Shown here: positions 17,187-25,963 of the stretch, piece by piece
Layout: each line of letters opens with the position of its first letter
How positions within the stretch are numbered: position 1 is the first letter of the stretch
NCBI GenBank assembly: GCA_964567745.1
Contig: CAZMNY010000016.1
Span: 1 to 64,000 of the forward strand
Source: CAZMNY01 sp964567745
GTDB taxonomy: Bacteria; Planctomycetota; Planctomycetia; Pirellulales; Pirellulaceae
Reading direction: 5' to 3'
DNA: 64,000 bases
Made by a program: the position numbers and the translations under genes
Notes under the pieces: model-generated
Seen by the model: the letters and a program-made list of their open reading frames with translations, nothing else
Told to the model about the DNA's origin: nothing
Database searches by the model: none

Positions 17187-17705
17187 ATGGATCGATCACA
17201 GCGCCCGACGAATGACGAGGCATTTTCTTTCAACCGCGACTATGTTGCGAAAGTTCCGGATGGCGATATTCTCGCAACGCTTCGCGAGCAGTGTGATTCG
17301 ATCCCGGCGTTCATTCGCAGCCTTCCGAGCGAAGTCGCGGACGTCGTGCACCCGCCTTACGGTTGGTCGATTCGGCAGGTCGTCGAGCACTGTGTCGATG
17401 CCGAGCGTCTCTTCGGCTATCGCGCCTTGCGATTCGCCTCTGGCGACACGACTCATCTACCTGGTTGGGACGAGGTGACAATTGCGGCGGAAGATTACGG
17501 CCCCGGCGCCGATTTCGCTGGACTTGCCGACGAGTTTGCCGCGCTTCGCAGATCGAATATATGTCTGTTGTCGAGATTGCGCGAGCAGTCGTGGGGTATC
17601 ATAGGCATCGCCGACAACCGCAAGGCGAGCGTGCGAACGATCGCTTGGCTCATGGCTGGCCATTGGTTGCACCACTACGCCATCTTGGAGTCGAGACTCA
17701 GTTAA
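17187..17705 (+). CDS. DinB-family protein
   Basis: A 172-residue four-helix-bundle protein of the DinB/YfiT superfamily. The metal-binding histidines are visible in VVEHCVDAE (near residue 70) and in AGHWLHHYAIL near the C-terminus, matching the usual triad. Family members include thiol transferases and hydrolases, but this one has no assigned activity. The ATG at 17187 is chosen because GAGAGGA lies 9 bases upstream; an earlier start at 17130 adds 19 residues without family match. It is cytosolic. The sulfatase gene begins 52 bases later, so cotranscription is possible. Confidence 0.8.
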   Translation: MDRSQRPTNDEAFSFNRDYVAKVPDGDILATLREQCDSIPAFIRSLPSEVADVVHPPYGWSIRQVVEHCVDAERLFGYRALRFASGDTTHLPGWDEVTIAAEDYGPGADFAGLADEFAALRRSNICLLSRLREQSWGIIGIADNRKASVRTIAWLMAGHWLHHYAILESRLS

Positions 17706-17757
17706 TTCGACTTGGCTCGCAACACTTGCTATTGCTGACCCATCAAGCGAGGAATTC

Positions 17758-19203
17758 GTGATACTTAAACGATTCATCATCATCTCGGCGTTCGCACTTG
17801 GCGCCTTCCTTGTACCTGGGACAACCGTCTACGCAGCGCCCGACTCGCGGCCCAACGTGCTCTTCGTGTTGCTCGACAACGTCGGCAAAGATTGGTTCCG
17901 CTGTTACGGGAGCCAAGAAGATCAGACCCCGGTGATCGACGGTCTTGCTCGAACTGGAATGAAGTTTCGCCATTTCTATGTCACGCCCGTTTGCAGTACG
18001 ACTCGAGTGATGTTGCTTACAGGCCGCTATCCGTTTCGAACTGGCTGGCACACTCATCATGATCCGGCCATTTACGGCGGCGGCTACTTCGACTGGCGCC
18101 GCGAAGTCTGCATGGCTCGCGTCATGAGAGACTCCGGATACGCCACGTGCATTTCGGGCAAATGGCAAATCAATGATCTCTTCGACCCGGCGCAAGTTGG
18201 CGCGATCAAACGGCACGGTTTCGACGAGTACTGCTTGTTTCCGGAGGGAAAGAAGGGCCATCCAGCTCATAAGAAACGGTACTGGGATCCTTATGTCATT
18301 CAAAACGGTAAGCGTTTAAAAACGGATGGGCAGTTCGGTCCGGACATTTTTGCCGACTACCTGATCGAGTTTATGACTCGCAAACGAGATCGTCCATTTT
18401 TCGCGTACTACTCGACCATTCTGACTCATATTCCCGTCGTTCCGACTCCGCACAACAAGGACAAGAAAACCACGGCGCGAGAGAAGTTCGCCGGCATGTT
18501 GAACTACGCCGATCACCTGATGGGCCGGTTGATAGGCACCCTCGACGATGCTGGACTGCGCAAGAACACGATCGTGTTCATCGCGGTCGACAACGGCACT
18601 GACAACGGTTCCGATCAGAAAGCGTTCGAAAGCCTTGGCGGGCGCATCAACGGACGCACTTCCGGAGAAGGGATCTACTCGCTGACCGAGCGGGGGATCA
18701 ATATGCCGCTGATCGTGAATTGTCCAGAGCTGATTAAGGCCGGGCAAGTCAGCGATGACCTTGTCGACGCCAGCGATATCTTGCCGACCCTTGCGGGCCT
18801 CGCTGGCGCGGAATTGCCGAAGGGAGTCAAGATCGACGGCCGCTCGTTCGCGCCTCAGCTACTCGGCAAGAAGCCCGAATCGCCCTGGCGCGACTGGTGC
18901 ATGACCCAGTACTACAACCAACGCGTGGTTCGAGGACAACGCTTCAAGCTTTATTCCTCCGGCGAGTTCTACGACCTCTCAGAAGATCCGCTCGAGCAAC
19001 ACAACCTGGCGGGGACCGACAAGTCAACTAGCGAAAGCGCGCAGCAAGGACGAAAGCGATTGCAGACCGTGCTGGACTCGCTACCCGACGATGCAAAAAT
19101 GCCGTGGGAATTCCGCAGCATCTCAGCGCGGAAGATTCGAGCGGAATTGGAAGCGAAGCGAAAGAAGCAAGAGGAGGAGGAGGAGACGCGAGGTAACAGC
19201 TAA
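17758..19203 (+). CDS. Secreted sulfatase with variant CSTTR active-site motif
   Basis: The protein has 481 residues with a signal peptide (about 27 residues, ending VYAA). The sulfatase fold is clear: RPNVLFVLLDN (metal site, DN rather than the usual DD), VCSTTRVMLLTGRYP (residues 78-92), SGKWQIN (Lys after the active site) and VDNGTDNGS (metal Asp/Asn). The formylglycine motif is normally C-x-P/A-x-R; here it is C-S-T-T-R (79-83), with Thr where Pro or Ala is usual. Conversion by the maturase may therefore differ, though Cys and Arg are kept. It probably cleaves sulfate esters from polysaccharides outside the cytoplasm. A GTG start is preceded by AGCGAGGA. Confidence 0.88.
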   Translation: MILKRFIIISAFALGAFLVPGTTVYAAPDSRPNVLFVLLDNVGKDWFRCYGSQEDQTPVIDGLARTGMKFRHFYVTPVCSTTRVMLLTGRYPFRTGWHTHHDPAIYGGGYFDWRREVCMARVMRDSGYATCISGKWQINDLFDPAQVGAIKRHGFDEYCLFPEGKKGHPAHKKRYWDPYVIQNGKRLKTDGQFGPDIFADYLIEFMTRKRDRPFFAYYSTILTHIPVVPTPHNKDKKTTAREKFAGMLNYADHLMGRLIGTLDDAGLRKNTIVFIAVDNGTDNGSDQKAFESLGGRINGRTSGEGIYSLTERGINMPLIVNCPELIKAGQVSDDLVDASDILPTLAGLAGAELPKGVKIDGRSFAPQLLGKKPESPWRDWCMTQYYNQRVVRGQRFKLYSSGEFYDLSEDPLEQHNLAGTDKSTSESAQQGRKRLQTVLDSLPDDAKMPWEFRSISARKIRAELEAKRKKQEEEEETRGNS

Positions 19204-19207
19204 TCTG

Positions 19208-19240
19208 ATTCACCGAACGAGCAAGCTCGTTGGGGTCTTT
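19208..19240. repeat. Dispersed palindromic repeat, copy B
   Basis: The segment begins ATTCACCGAACGAGCAAGCT. It holds the inverted repeat AACGAGC/GCTCGTT with a 2-base spacer, and lies 4 bases after the sulfatase stop. It matches copies at 16621 and 25893 in order and content. Confidence 0.65.
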
Positions 19241-19303
19241 CCCTTTGCACTCTTCGGCCCCTGGCGTCACGGGCGTCCAGCGCTTCCACACCTGGGTGTG
19301 CGC

Positions 19304-19332
19304 AAAAAAAGCGTGGAGCCGACTGTCGGCTC
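19304..19332 (-). terminator. Intrinsic terminator downstream of clpX
   Basis: Read on the minus strand, GAGCCGA and TCGGCTC pair across a 3-base loop (CAG), and a TTTTTTT run follows five bases after the stem. It lies about 70 bases beyond the clpX stop, in the space shared with the convergent sulfatase gene. Confidence 0.7.
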
Positions 19333-19379
19333 AACGCCTTGTTGAGAGAAAACTCACCTCACTCGCATCTTCTGTGTGC

Positions 19380-19395
19380 CACTGGCATGCCAGTG
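19380..19395. repeat. Perfect 16-bp palindrome next to the clpX stop
   Basis: CACTGGCATGCCAGTG is its own reverse complement and sits 8 bases past the clpX stop codon. It could be an operator-like site, a recombination site or a dispersed repeat. Only one copy is seen in the window. Confidence 0.6.
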
Positions 19396-19403
19396 CTGAA
19401 ACG

Positions 19404-20687
19404 CTAGGCGCTTTTCGTCGTCGGCATGGGGAACAACTTTTCCCGTCCTTCCACGATGTCGTCGTTGACGGTGTACGAAAGGCCCTTCGATTGTTCGGGC
19501 AATTCGAACATGATCTCCAGCATCACCGATTCGATAATGGAGCGAAGACCGCGGGCACCGACGCCCTTTTTCATCGCCTTGCGGGCGATTGCAGCCAATG
19601 CGTCTTCAGTGAAGTTAAGCGTGCTTTCCTCCATTTCGAACAAGCTACTGTACTGCTTGATCAAAGCGTTGCGAGGTTCGGTCAAGACTTGAACCAAACC
19701 AGCTTCGTCGAGCGGTGTCAGCGAAGTGATCACGGGCAATCGACCGATAAGTTCGGGAATCAAACCGAACTCAAGGATGTCGTCCGTACCGACGTCGAGC
19801 AGCACTTCTGAAGTCGAGCGATCTTCCAGCTGGCTGGCACCTTGGCCGAATCCAAGCGTCTGACTTCCCATTCGCTTTCGAACAATGTCCTCCATCCCGA
19901 CAAACGTTCCGCCGCAGATGAACAGAATGTTGGTCGTGTCCATCTGGATGTATTGTTGTTCGGGATGTTTGCGACCGCCCTGTGGAGGTACGTTCGCGAC
20001 CGTGCCTTCGAGCATCTTCAAGAGCGATTGTTGAACGCCTTCGCCCGAAACATCTCGGGTGATCGAAACGTTCTGACTCGTCTTGCCGATCTTGTCGATC
20101 TCGTCGATATATAGAATCCCTCGCTGAGCTGACTCCAGGTCGAAGTCGGCGGCATGAAGGAGTTTGAGTAGTAGGTTCTCGACGTCTTCGCCTACGTATC
20201 CGGCTTCGGTCAACGTTGTGGCGTCGCCGATCGCGAAAGGAACGTTGAGAACTCGAGCAAGCGTGCGGGCCAACAGGGTCTTGCCAGATCCAGTAGGACC
20301 GGCGAGCAAGATGTTGGACTTTTCGATTTCCACATCCGAGCCGCCTTCCCAATCGTGGGTCAGCCGCTTGTAGTGATTGTGAACGGCGACGGCGAGAACT
20401 TTCTTCGCATCGGGCTGGCCGATCACGTATTCATTCAACTGCTCGACAATGTGTCGCGGAGTTGGAATTTCGTTGAAGAGTTTCTTTCCGCTTCCTCGCC
20501 GTTTTTGCTCTTGATCCAAAATGGATTGGCAAAGGTCAATGCACTCGCCGCAAATGTACACGTCGCCAGGGCCTTCAACCAAAGGGCCAACGTCGCGATA
20601 ACTTTTTCGGCAGAACGAACAGAAGGCATTCTTCTTGGTCGTGCTGCTTCCTTTGCGTCCTGCGCCCCCGTCCTTACCTGTGGGCAT
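19404..20687 (-). CDS. clpX: ATP-dependent Clp protease ATP-binding subunit
   Basis: ClpX unfolds tagged substrates and threads them into ClpP. The 427 residues include every hallmark: an N-terminal C4 zinc-binding domain (CSFC and CGEC, about residues 22-55), Walker A GPTGSGKTLLART, pore loop GYVGED, Walker B ILYIDEIDKI, the RKH loop in GGRKHPEQQ, and the ClpP-docking loop SQTLGFGQG (LGF for IGF). The sensor and C-terminal AAA+ domain are complete. It is cytosolic and hexameric. clpP is not adjacent in the window, unlike the clpP-clpX arrangement common in bacteria. The 232 bases upstream hold no gene and should carry its promoter. Confidence 0.97.
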   Translation of the reverse strand: MPTGKDGGAGRKGSSTTKKNAFCSFCRKSYRDVGPLVEGPGDVYICGECIDLCQSILDQEQKRRGSGKKLFNEIPTPRHIVEQLNEYVIGQPDAKKVLAVAVHNHYKRLTHDWEGGSDVEIEKSNILLAGPTGSGKTLLARTLARVLNVPFAIGDATTLTEAGYVGEDVENLLLKLLHAADFDLESAQRGILYIDEIDKIGKTSQNVSITRDVSGEGVQQSLLKMLEGTVANVPPQGGRKHPEQQYIQMDTTNILFICGGTFVGMEDIVRKRMGSQTLGFGQGASQLEDRSTSEVLLDVGTDDILEFGLIPELIGRLPVITSLTPLDEAGLVQVLTEPRNALIKQYSSLFEMEESTLNFTEDALAAIARKAMKKGVGARGLRSIIESVMLEIMFELPEQSKGLSYTVNDDIVEGREKLFPMPTTKSA

Positions 20688-20919
20688 GGCTACTCCTTCT
20701 CGGACTGAGCTGCAGCGGTCGAATCGGCCGTCTGCCGCGTTGATGTATCCTAGGTGTCGCTCGATCCGTAAGGCTGGCGGTGCGTCCTTGTCCGCAACTT
20801 TCGAGCAGGCTCGCCGTCACGTGTTTGCGTTGGCCTCCCAGGCCCGCGCCAAGTCTGATTACCGGCGATTCCACAATTCCCGAAGAACCAGGAGAGGTCG
20901 TCAGGATTCACGGAGGGCG

Positions 20920-21183
20920 TTAACCCTTTTCACCGTTATCGCTTAACTCTTGGTGTAGCTTGTCGCCTAACACCGTCTTTATGTTTCGGTATTCCTTTTC
21001 GCTGATGTCACCTTCGTCATGCAAATCTCGGAAATTCGTCAGCAGATCATTGGCGGTCGGTCGGTCGTCATCGTTTCGATCCCGAAACTTTTTCACAACG
21101 AACGCGCCAATGACCGTCAGAATCGCCAAAGCCGTCAACCCAATTACAAGTTGAACGGGTGTTGAGTCGAGAAACTCTTCCAT
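20920..21183 (-). CDS. Small membrane protein with SHOCT-like tail
   Basis: An 87-residue protein with one membrane helix at about residues 10-31 (VQLVIGLTALAILTVIGAFV), a basic stop-transfer segment, then a soluble part NFRDLHDEGDISEKEYRNIK. That resembles the short C-terminal oligomerisation motif (SHOCT) seen in many small membrane proteins, where a Gly-x-Ile/Leu and Glu-Tyr pair recur. Function is unknown. It precedes clpX on the same strand by 232 bases, and no operon link is evident. Confidence 0.6.
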   Translation of the reverse strand: MEEFLDSTPVQLVIGLTALAILTVIGAFVVKKFRDRNDDDRPTANDLLTNFRDLHDEGDISEKEYRNIKTVLGDKLHQELSDNGEKG

Positions 21184-22072
21184 TTGCCTGATGACGTTTT
21201 GCGAGCGAAAGGGGCTTAAGATGACCGAAGGGGCAAGGTGTGGCTTTCACCCGGATCATACGCCAAGTGTCGGTAGGATAAACCTGTCCGGCACTCCCGC
21301 ATATTATGCCAAGCCCGCCCTGTGAGTCCAGAAATCACCCGAGGATTGCCTTGATTCCCGGCGATTGCTGAAAATTCAAGCCTCTCACGCCGCTGGACAG
21401 CCCTGTCCGGACTCGATACGCCGCGGCCCGGGAAAGGTGGGAAGCGGTTCGAGTTTGCCAGTCTCTGGTGCGTTTTTCGGCCGTTGTCCTCGAAGACGAG
21501 GCTGTGACCGCTCCGCTGGGCCCGCGCTGGCTGACGGGCGAAACTCCCCCAAAGCTCGCGAACAAGGTGAGCACATTTTTTGCGCGAATGCTAGGGCCGT
21601 GAAGGTTGGAAAACCTGTCGATGGTCGGTTTTCGGCTTCTCCAATAGATACGCAGCCCCGCCCCAGTTGGTTCGAATCCGCTCGCCTTGTCCGTCAGCCA
21701 AACGAACGCCACTATGATTATCGTGGAAGTGACGTGGTCAAGAACAGGCTCGCCGCTTTTTCCGTGGCGAATCTGGGCCAGACCGCGGTGACTTGCATCG
21801 TGCGAACAATTCGAAACGGATTTTGTTTTGGACGTTACATTTGGTGACGAGACGAGAATCAAAATGGTACGAGTGGACTCATGATGATGAAGTCGAAGCA
21901 AATCTCGAACGCAACGTGTTCGCATGGAGACGAAGCGGCAAAGATAATTCGCAAGGTGCCAAACGGCGGAAGAAGCGAAGAAAGAAATAACCGGCCCGGC
22001 ACTGAAATCGTTCGCGAGTAGGATCCGTTGTACGACGATCTGAATCAGACAGTAAGAAGGAGCCCACAATCA
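21184..22072. other. Long stretch without a convincing gene
   Basis: Both strands were read. A long minus-strand open frame (21335-22069) has no domain-like pattern and no ribosome binding site, and looks random. A T-loop-like GGTTCGAATCC at about 21668 has no matching stem, so it is not a tRNA. The only protein-like piece is a short plus-strand frame at 21845-21990, listed separately. The rest appears to be non-coding or decayed. Confidence 0.5.
21845..21990 (+). CDS. Possible small basic protein (weak)
   Basis: A frame of 47 codons from a GTG reads VTRRESKWYEWTHDDEVEAN and goes on through an Arg/Ser-rich middle to a strongly basic end (KRRKKRRKK). The composition is less random than the surrounding frames. 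There is no ribosome binding site and no known family. It may be the remnant of a longer gene or a chance frame. Confidence 0.2.
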
Positions 22073-22717
22073 ATGGGAAACTGCAATTTACAGCGAGTGC
22101 TTGATGGCGGCATTGTCGCCGTGATACGAGCTGACAAGGGCGACGACCTGGTCGAAGTCGCAGAGGCTCTGCTGGAAGGCGGAATCGACGTGATGGAGGT
22201 CACATTCACCGTTCCTGGGGCGGTGCGAGTGTTAGAGAAAGTCGCCGACAAAATTGGCGATCAAGTCTTGCTGGGCGCGGGCACGGTGCTGGACAGCGAG
22301 ACCGCGAGAATCGCGATGCTCGCTGGCGCCGAATTCATTGTGTCGCCAGCAACGGATCCTGGCGTGATCGAGATTTGCCGGCGCTACGACAAGCTTGTCA
22401 TGCCAGGCGCGCTAACGCCGACTGAAGTCGTGACAGCCTGGCAAGCGGGTGCCGACATCGTCAAGGTTTTCCCTTCCGACATGACCGGACCGATCCACTT
22501 GAAGGCGCTCAAAGGACCGCTACCGCAGGTGCGTTTGATGCCGACCGGGGGAGTGAATCTCGACACAGCGGCCGATTTTCTCAATGCCGGAGCTTGCGCA
22601 CTGGGAATCGGCAGCTCACTCGTCGAACGAGAAACCGTCGCCAATCGCGACTTCGCTCGCATCCAATCGCTCGCTCGGCAATACGTTGAAATCGTTCGAG
22701 CAACTCGAGCGAAGTGA
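22073..22717 (+). CDS. eda: KDPG/KHG aldolase
   Basis: A class I aldolase of 214 residues that cleaves 2-keto-3-deoxy-6-phosphogluconate to pyruvate and glyceraldehyde-3-phosphate (Entner-Doudoroff or hexuronate breakdown). Visible are AVIRADKGDD, GGIDVMEVTFTVPGA with the catalytic Glu, GAGTVLDSE, FIVSPATDP and the Schiff-base lysine in ADIVKVFPSD, then LMPTGGVNLDTA. The ATG at 22073 is chosen because AAGAAGGAG lies 10 bases upstream; a start at 22028 would add 15 residues. Related enzymes can also act on 4-hydroxy-2-oxoglutarate, so the substrate is not certain. No sugar-acid kinase is adjacent. Confidence 0.9.
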   Translation: MGNCNLQRVLDGGIVAVIRADKGDDLVEVAEALLEGGIDVMEVTFTVPGAVRVLEKVADKIGDQVLLGAGTVLDSETARIAMLAGAEFIVSPATDPGVIEICRRYDKLVMPGALTPTEVVTAWQAGADIVKVFPSDMTGPIHLKALKGPLPQVRLMPTGGVNLDTAADFLNAGACALGIGSSLVERETVANRDFARIQSLARQYVEIVRATRAK

Positions 22718-22945
22718 GTAAGATCGTGCAACGAACTGGGCGCATCGAGCATTTGCCTTCCGCGGGCTGTTGCATTACTGTGCACTGGTAGTCATCCGAC
22801 GGCTCACAAGTTGGCCACGCATCGAGCTAGCCGCGAGCGGATCGTGATCGCGCAGGATGTTTGTCGCGCGAGTCGCTGCGGACGGAAACAAGACATCGAC
22901 CCTTTTCTCAGCTTTCACAGAGCATAAAAGCGGAGTTGGCCTCGA

Positions 22946-23851
22946 ATGTCGTTTCTCTTTACCTGCCCCCACTGCGGCGCTCGAACTCAGATTCCTGAGT
23001 CGTTTGTGGGCGAGACAGGTCCTTGCCACGGCTGTGGGAAAACTGTGCGCATCGACCCTCCGGCGACCGCGGGCGCGAGCGGCAATGCCGAGCCGGCAAC
23101 TCGTGGTTCCGTTGGCGTGATGATCGCCCTGACTCTCGGATTGCTCTGTGCACTCGTGGTGGCGGTTGGCGTCACTCTGGTGGTCGCCTTGCCGAAAATG
23201 CAAGCGTCCTCGTCCGCACGCAAACTGACGATCAGCAAAGCCAATCTCAAACTCATCGTGGCCGGAATGCACGCCTACCACGACGACTACGGCAGATTCC
23301 CGCCGCCGTTTTCTCGCGATGCTGACGGCAAGAAAATGCACAGTTGGCGCGTGCGTCTACTCCCGTATCTAGGCGCGGATGCGCAAGCCTATCACAACCA
23401 ATTCAAAATGGATGAGCCATGGGACTCGGAACACAATCTCAACGTTGCGTCGTCGATGCCCGACGTTTACCGCAGCCCATCGGATCCAGCGGCGCGATCC
23501 AGCAACGTCCCTAACTATTACGTTCTCATCGGCGAGCAGACGCTTTTTCCTGACAACGCTTCCGGAGCGGGGATGGCCGACAATCTGGACCCGCTAAACC
23601 ACACGATCCTCGTGGTTGAGTCAGTCGCCCACTCGAACATCTGGACGGAGCCGGTCGATTACGAAATCTCCAGGATGGCCTTTGAACTCAATACATTCTC
23701 AGGGGACGACATGAGCGGTCCGATTCCGGGCGGAGTGTTGGTCGGTTTGGCCGACGGTTCGACGTATTTGATCGAAGACGACACGCCGGTTGAAATGGTT
23801 GAGGGCATGACGACACGATCGGGCAACGACCAGATTCCGCCCGATCTCTAG
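22946..23851 (+). CDS. DUF1559-type protein with N-terminal zinc ribbon
   Basis: A 301-residue protein. Residues 6-32 form a CPHC...CHGC zinc ribbon, then one membrane helix at about 55-80. The extracytoplasmic part has LKLIVAGMHAYHDDYGRFPP, SWRVRLLPYLGAD and a late GLADGSTYLI. These are the pattern of DUF1559 (pseudopilin-like H-x9-DG proteins), which are expanded in planctomycetes. Unlike classical members there is no prepilin-type leader; the zinc ribbon takes its place. The function is unknown. It converges with the next gene, whose stop is only 15 bases away. Confidence 0.8.
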   Translation: MSFLFTCPHCGARTQIPESFVGETGPCHGCGKTVRIDPPATAGASGNAEPATRGSVGVMIALTLGLLCALVVAVGVTLVVALPKMQASSSARKLTISKANLKLIVAGMHAYHDDYGRFPPPFSRDADGKKMHSWRVRLLPYLGADAQAYHNQFKMDEPWDSEHNLNVASSMPDVYRSPSDPAARSSNVPNYYVLIGEQTLFPDNASGAGMADNLDPLNHTILVVESVAHSNIWTEPVDYEISRMAFELNTFSGDDMSGPIPGGVLVGLADGSTYLIEDDTPVEMVEGMTTRSGNDQIPPDL

Positions 23852-23866
23852 AATCGTTGCGGCGAT

Positions 23867-25690
23867 CTACTTCACCGGCCGAAACCCGCGGATGCGGCCT
23901 CGAGGAATCAGACCCTCGACCTTGATCGCTCGCTCGAGCTGGTCGGCCGACTTGTTCCCGGCGGCGTCCCGCACTTCAACGCGAAGAAAGATCTTTTCCG
24001 GCGTCCGTGGATCGGCAGCCCAAAAGTACTCGCCGGTATTGGGCAGCCCCGAGGCGATTGTCACCCACGGCCCCTCGGCCGACTCGCTAAATCGAATCGT
24101 CACCGGCCGATCGCCAAACAGGGCGTCGTCCGCTTGCCAACGAATCGCCAGACGACCCGCATTCTCGTTCTTGCCGTAGACGGCGCCTGTCAGCCTCACC
24201 AAAGGGGCTGTCGTATCGACCCCGATCCAGAGATCGGCTTGATCGCCGGAACGCGGTCGACGGCTCGCTAAGCCGCTGTTAGCAACGACCACGACGCGAT
24301 AGCCATACACGCCCTCGCGTTCAACCGAGACTTGCATCGGCTGACGCGTGTCCGGATTGTCGAGCTTCTTGTCTAGGGTCCAGGTCCGGCCGCCATCGAC
24401 TGTCCGAAACAACTCGATCCGGCTCACTCCGTCACGGCCGACCGAATCGACGTCGTAGTCGAACTCAAATTGCCTTGAATTCGTCATCGACGGCAGATCG
24501 CCGCTCGGCAAATGCTTGAGCAGAGGTTGAGAAATTGAGGAAGCCTTCACGCCGGGGCGATACGCCACCGGGGGATGAACTGAACTCCGATTGGGCTTGC
24601 TAACGACCGCAGACGGATCGCGACTCGTCCAGCCGCCGCTAGTCATTTCAGGTTTCGCGGCACCTTGCTGATCAGGCTCGCCAGGGTGTCGAGTCCGCGT
24701 GCTTCCGGCCAATCCCCGAGCCGGAGCGTCTGTCGGCTCGGCGAGTTCGTCAACTCGGCTTCGATGAGTCTCCGCGTAGGTTGGCGGCGATGAAGCCCGA
24801 TCGGCCGGCCAGTTGATCCCACCAGGCTCGGCGAGGGCAGCATCGTTCGGCTTCGGCGAACCTTCCGAGCCAGTTTGTGAATCGGCGTGCTGGCTTGGCT
24901 TGGCAGCGATCTTCGACAACGGATGCCATTGTTGCGCCTGTCGTCGATTGCCTGCGCGGTCCATAATCTCCGCTCGCACCGTGACGCCTTCGGCAGCCGA
25001 TTTCGGCCAACAAATCGTCTCGCCTCGAATTTCGTTCAGCTTCGGACTGAGCGGCTGCTTTAGAGCAACCGGTCGCCACGGCTCACGCTCGCTCGTCTGA
25101 TACTCGATCTTCAGAGTCGTCGGATCCAAATGAGCATCTGAACTCTCCCACTGAATGACCAGCTCGCCGGCACCGCCTGCCAGCACTCGCATTGCCATCT
25201 CAGGCTGTTGCGTATCGACGATGACTGAGACGGCCGGCGCCAAGGCGTCGCGAGGGTCAGCATGGGTGGCAAACAGAGTTCGCACAGCAAACCAATACTG
25301 TCCGTCATCAGCCGCTTGAATTGTGAACCGATCCGCACTGGGACGGCCATCGCGATAGTGAATCACATCCATGACTTGCCACGACTGGCCATCGTCACGC
25401 GATACATGCAACTCCACGCGCAGCGGATTGCCCTGAGGGTGTTGCATCGGAAGCACAAATCGCGACGCAGGAAAGAAACTGGGCGTCAGCGCCGATGCTT
25501 GGCTCGCTGCGCGGAACGCCCGCCCGTCGCTCGCGTGGCCTCGGGCTGAAGCGGCCTGGCCCCGCCCTGCTCCGCTGAGCCTGGATCGTGACAGCGAACC
25601 CTGTGTGGGCGCGGCTTGAGGCAGCGCTTGTTGGGACAGCGCGCACACGAACAGCCCGCTTAGAATCGCGATTGCGATCCTTCCCCCCAT
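23867..25690 (-). CDS. Large secreted protein with two similar beta-rich halves
   Basis: The protein has 607 residues with a signal peptide (about residues 1-25, ending ALPQ). Two regions share one layout. The first is near residues 90-260 (VELHVSRDDGQSW, then DGQYWFAVRT, VDTQQPEM, EIMDRAGN). The second is near 400-590 (IELFRTVDGGRTW, then EGVYGYRVVV, VDTTAPLV, EVRDAAGN). Each looks like two Ig/fibronectin-like sandwiches ending in a D-x-AGN turn. The linker between them is rich in Pro, Ser and Gln. No catalytic residues are evident. I infer a surface or periplasmic scaffold protein. The family is not one I can name. Confidence 0.65.
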   Translation of the reverse strand: MGGRIAIAILSGLFVCALSQQALPQAAPTQGSLSRSRLSGAGRGQAASARGHASDGRAFRAASQASALTPSFFPASRFVLPMQHPQGNPLRVELHVSRDDGQSWQVMDVIHYRDGRPSADRFTIQAADDGQYWFAVRTLFATHADPRDALAPAVSVIVDTQQPEMAMRVLAGGAGELVIQWESSDAHLDPTTLKIEYQTSEREPWRPVALKQPLSPKLNEIRGETICWPKSAAEGVTVRAEIMDRAGNRRQAQQWHPLSKIAAKPSQHADSQTGSEGSPKPNDAALAEPGGINWPADRASSPPTYAETHRSRVDELAEPTDAPARGLAGSTRTRHPGEPDQQGAAKPEMTSGGWTSRDPSAVVSKPNRSSVHPPVAYRPGVKASSISQPLLKHLPSGDLPSMTNSRQFEFDYDVDSVGRDGVSRIELFRTVDGGRTWTLDKKLDNPDTRQPMQVSVEREGVYGYRVVVVANSGLASRRPRSGDQADLWIGVDTTAPLVRLTGAVYGKNENAGRLAIRWQADDALFGDRPVTIRFSESAEGPWVTIASGLPNTGEYFWAADPRTPEKIFLRVEVRDAAGNKSADQLERAIKVEGLIPRGRIRGFRPVK

Positions 25691-25892
25691 AGAACACCAA
25701 TCCTTGGTTTACGCTAACATGAATGTTCCCGCCGACACGCCAGAGCTTCATGCTTTGACAGCGGGCCGCATCTTCATATCGGCGGCATTTTCGCCTCGCC
25801 TTGAATCGATTCCACAGGCGCTGTCAACGTGGAGAAACTGGCGAAACTTTGCGGGCGGACAGGTGCGAGCCGTGGCCTTGGCGTTGAATCTC

Positions 25893-25921
25893 GCTAACCG
25901 AACGAGCAACTCGTTGGGGTC
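25893..25921. repeat. Dispersed palindromic repeat, copy C
   Basis: CTAACCGAACGAGCAACTCG followed by TTGGGGTC carries the inverted repeat AACGAG/CTCGTT across CAA. It lies in the 273-base space between fbp (stop at 25964) and the start of the 607-residue gene; nothing else in that space looks like a gene. Confidence 0.6.
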
Positions 25922-25963
25922 GGGTGCGGTCCCATCTTCGGGAGCCAACGCCTCCGAGCCGGC

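Noticed and set aside
21655..21690. T-loop-like GGTTCGAATCC suggesting a tRNA
   Set aside because: The bases on either side do not form the required 5-base T stem, and no acceptor or anticodon stem can be drawn.
21335..22069. A 244-residue minus-strand open frame upstream of the KDPG aldolase gene
   Set aside because: It has no signal peptide, membrane pattern or motif and no ribosome binding site, and the residue mix looks random. I treat the stretch as non-coding.
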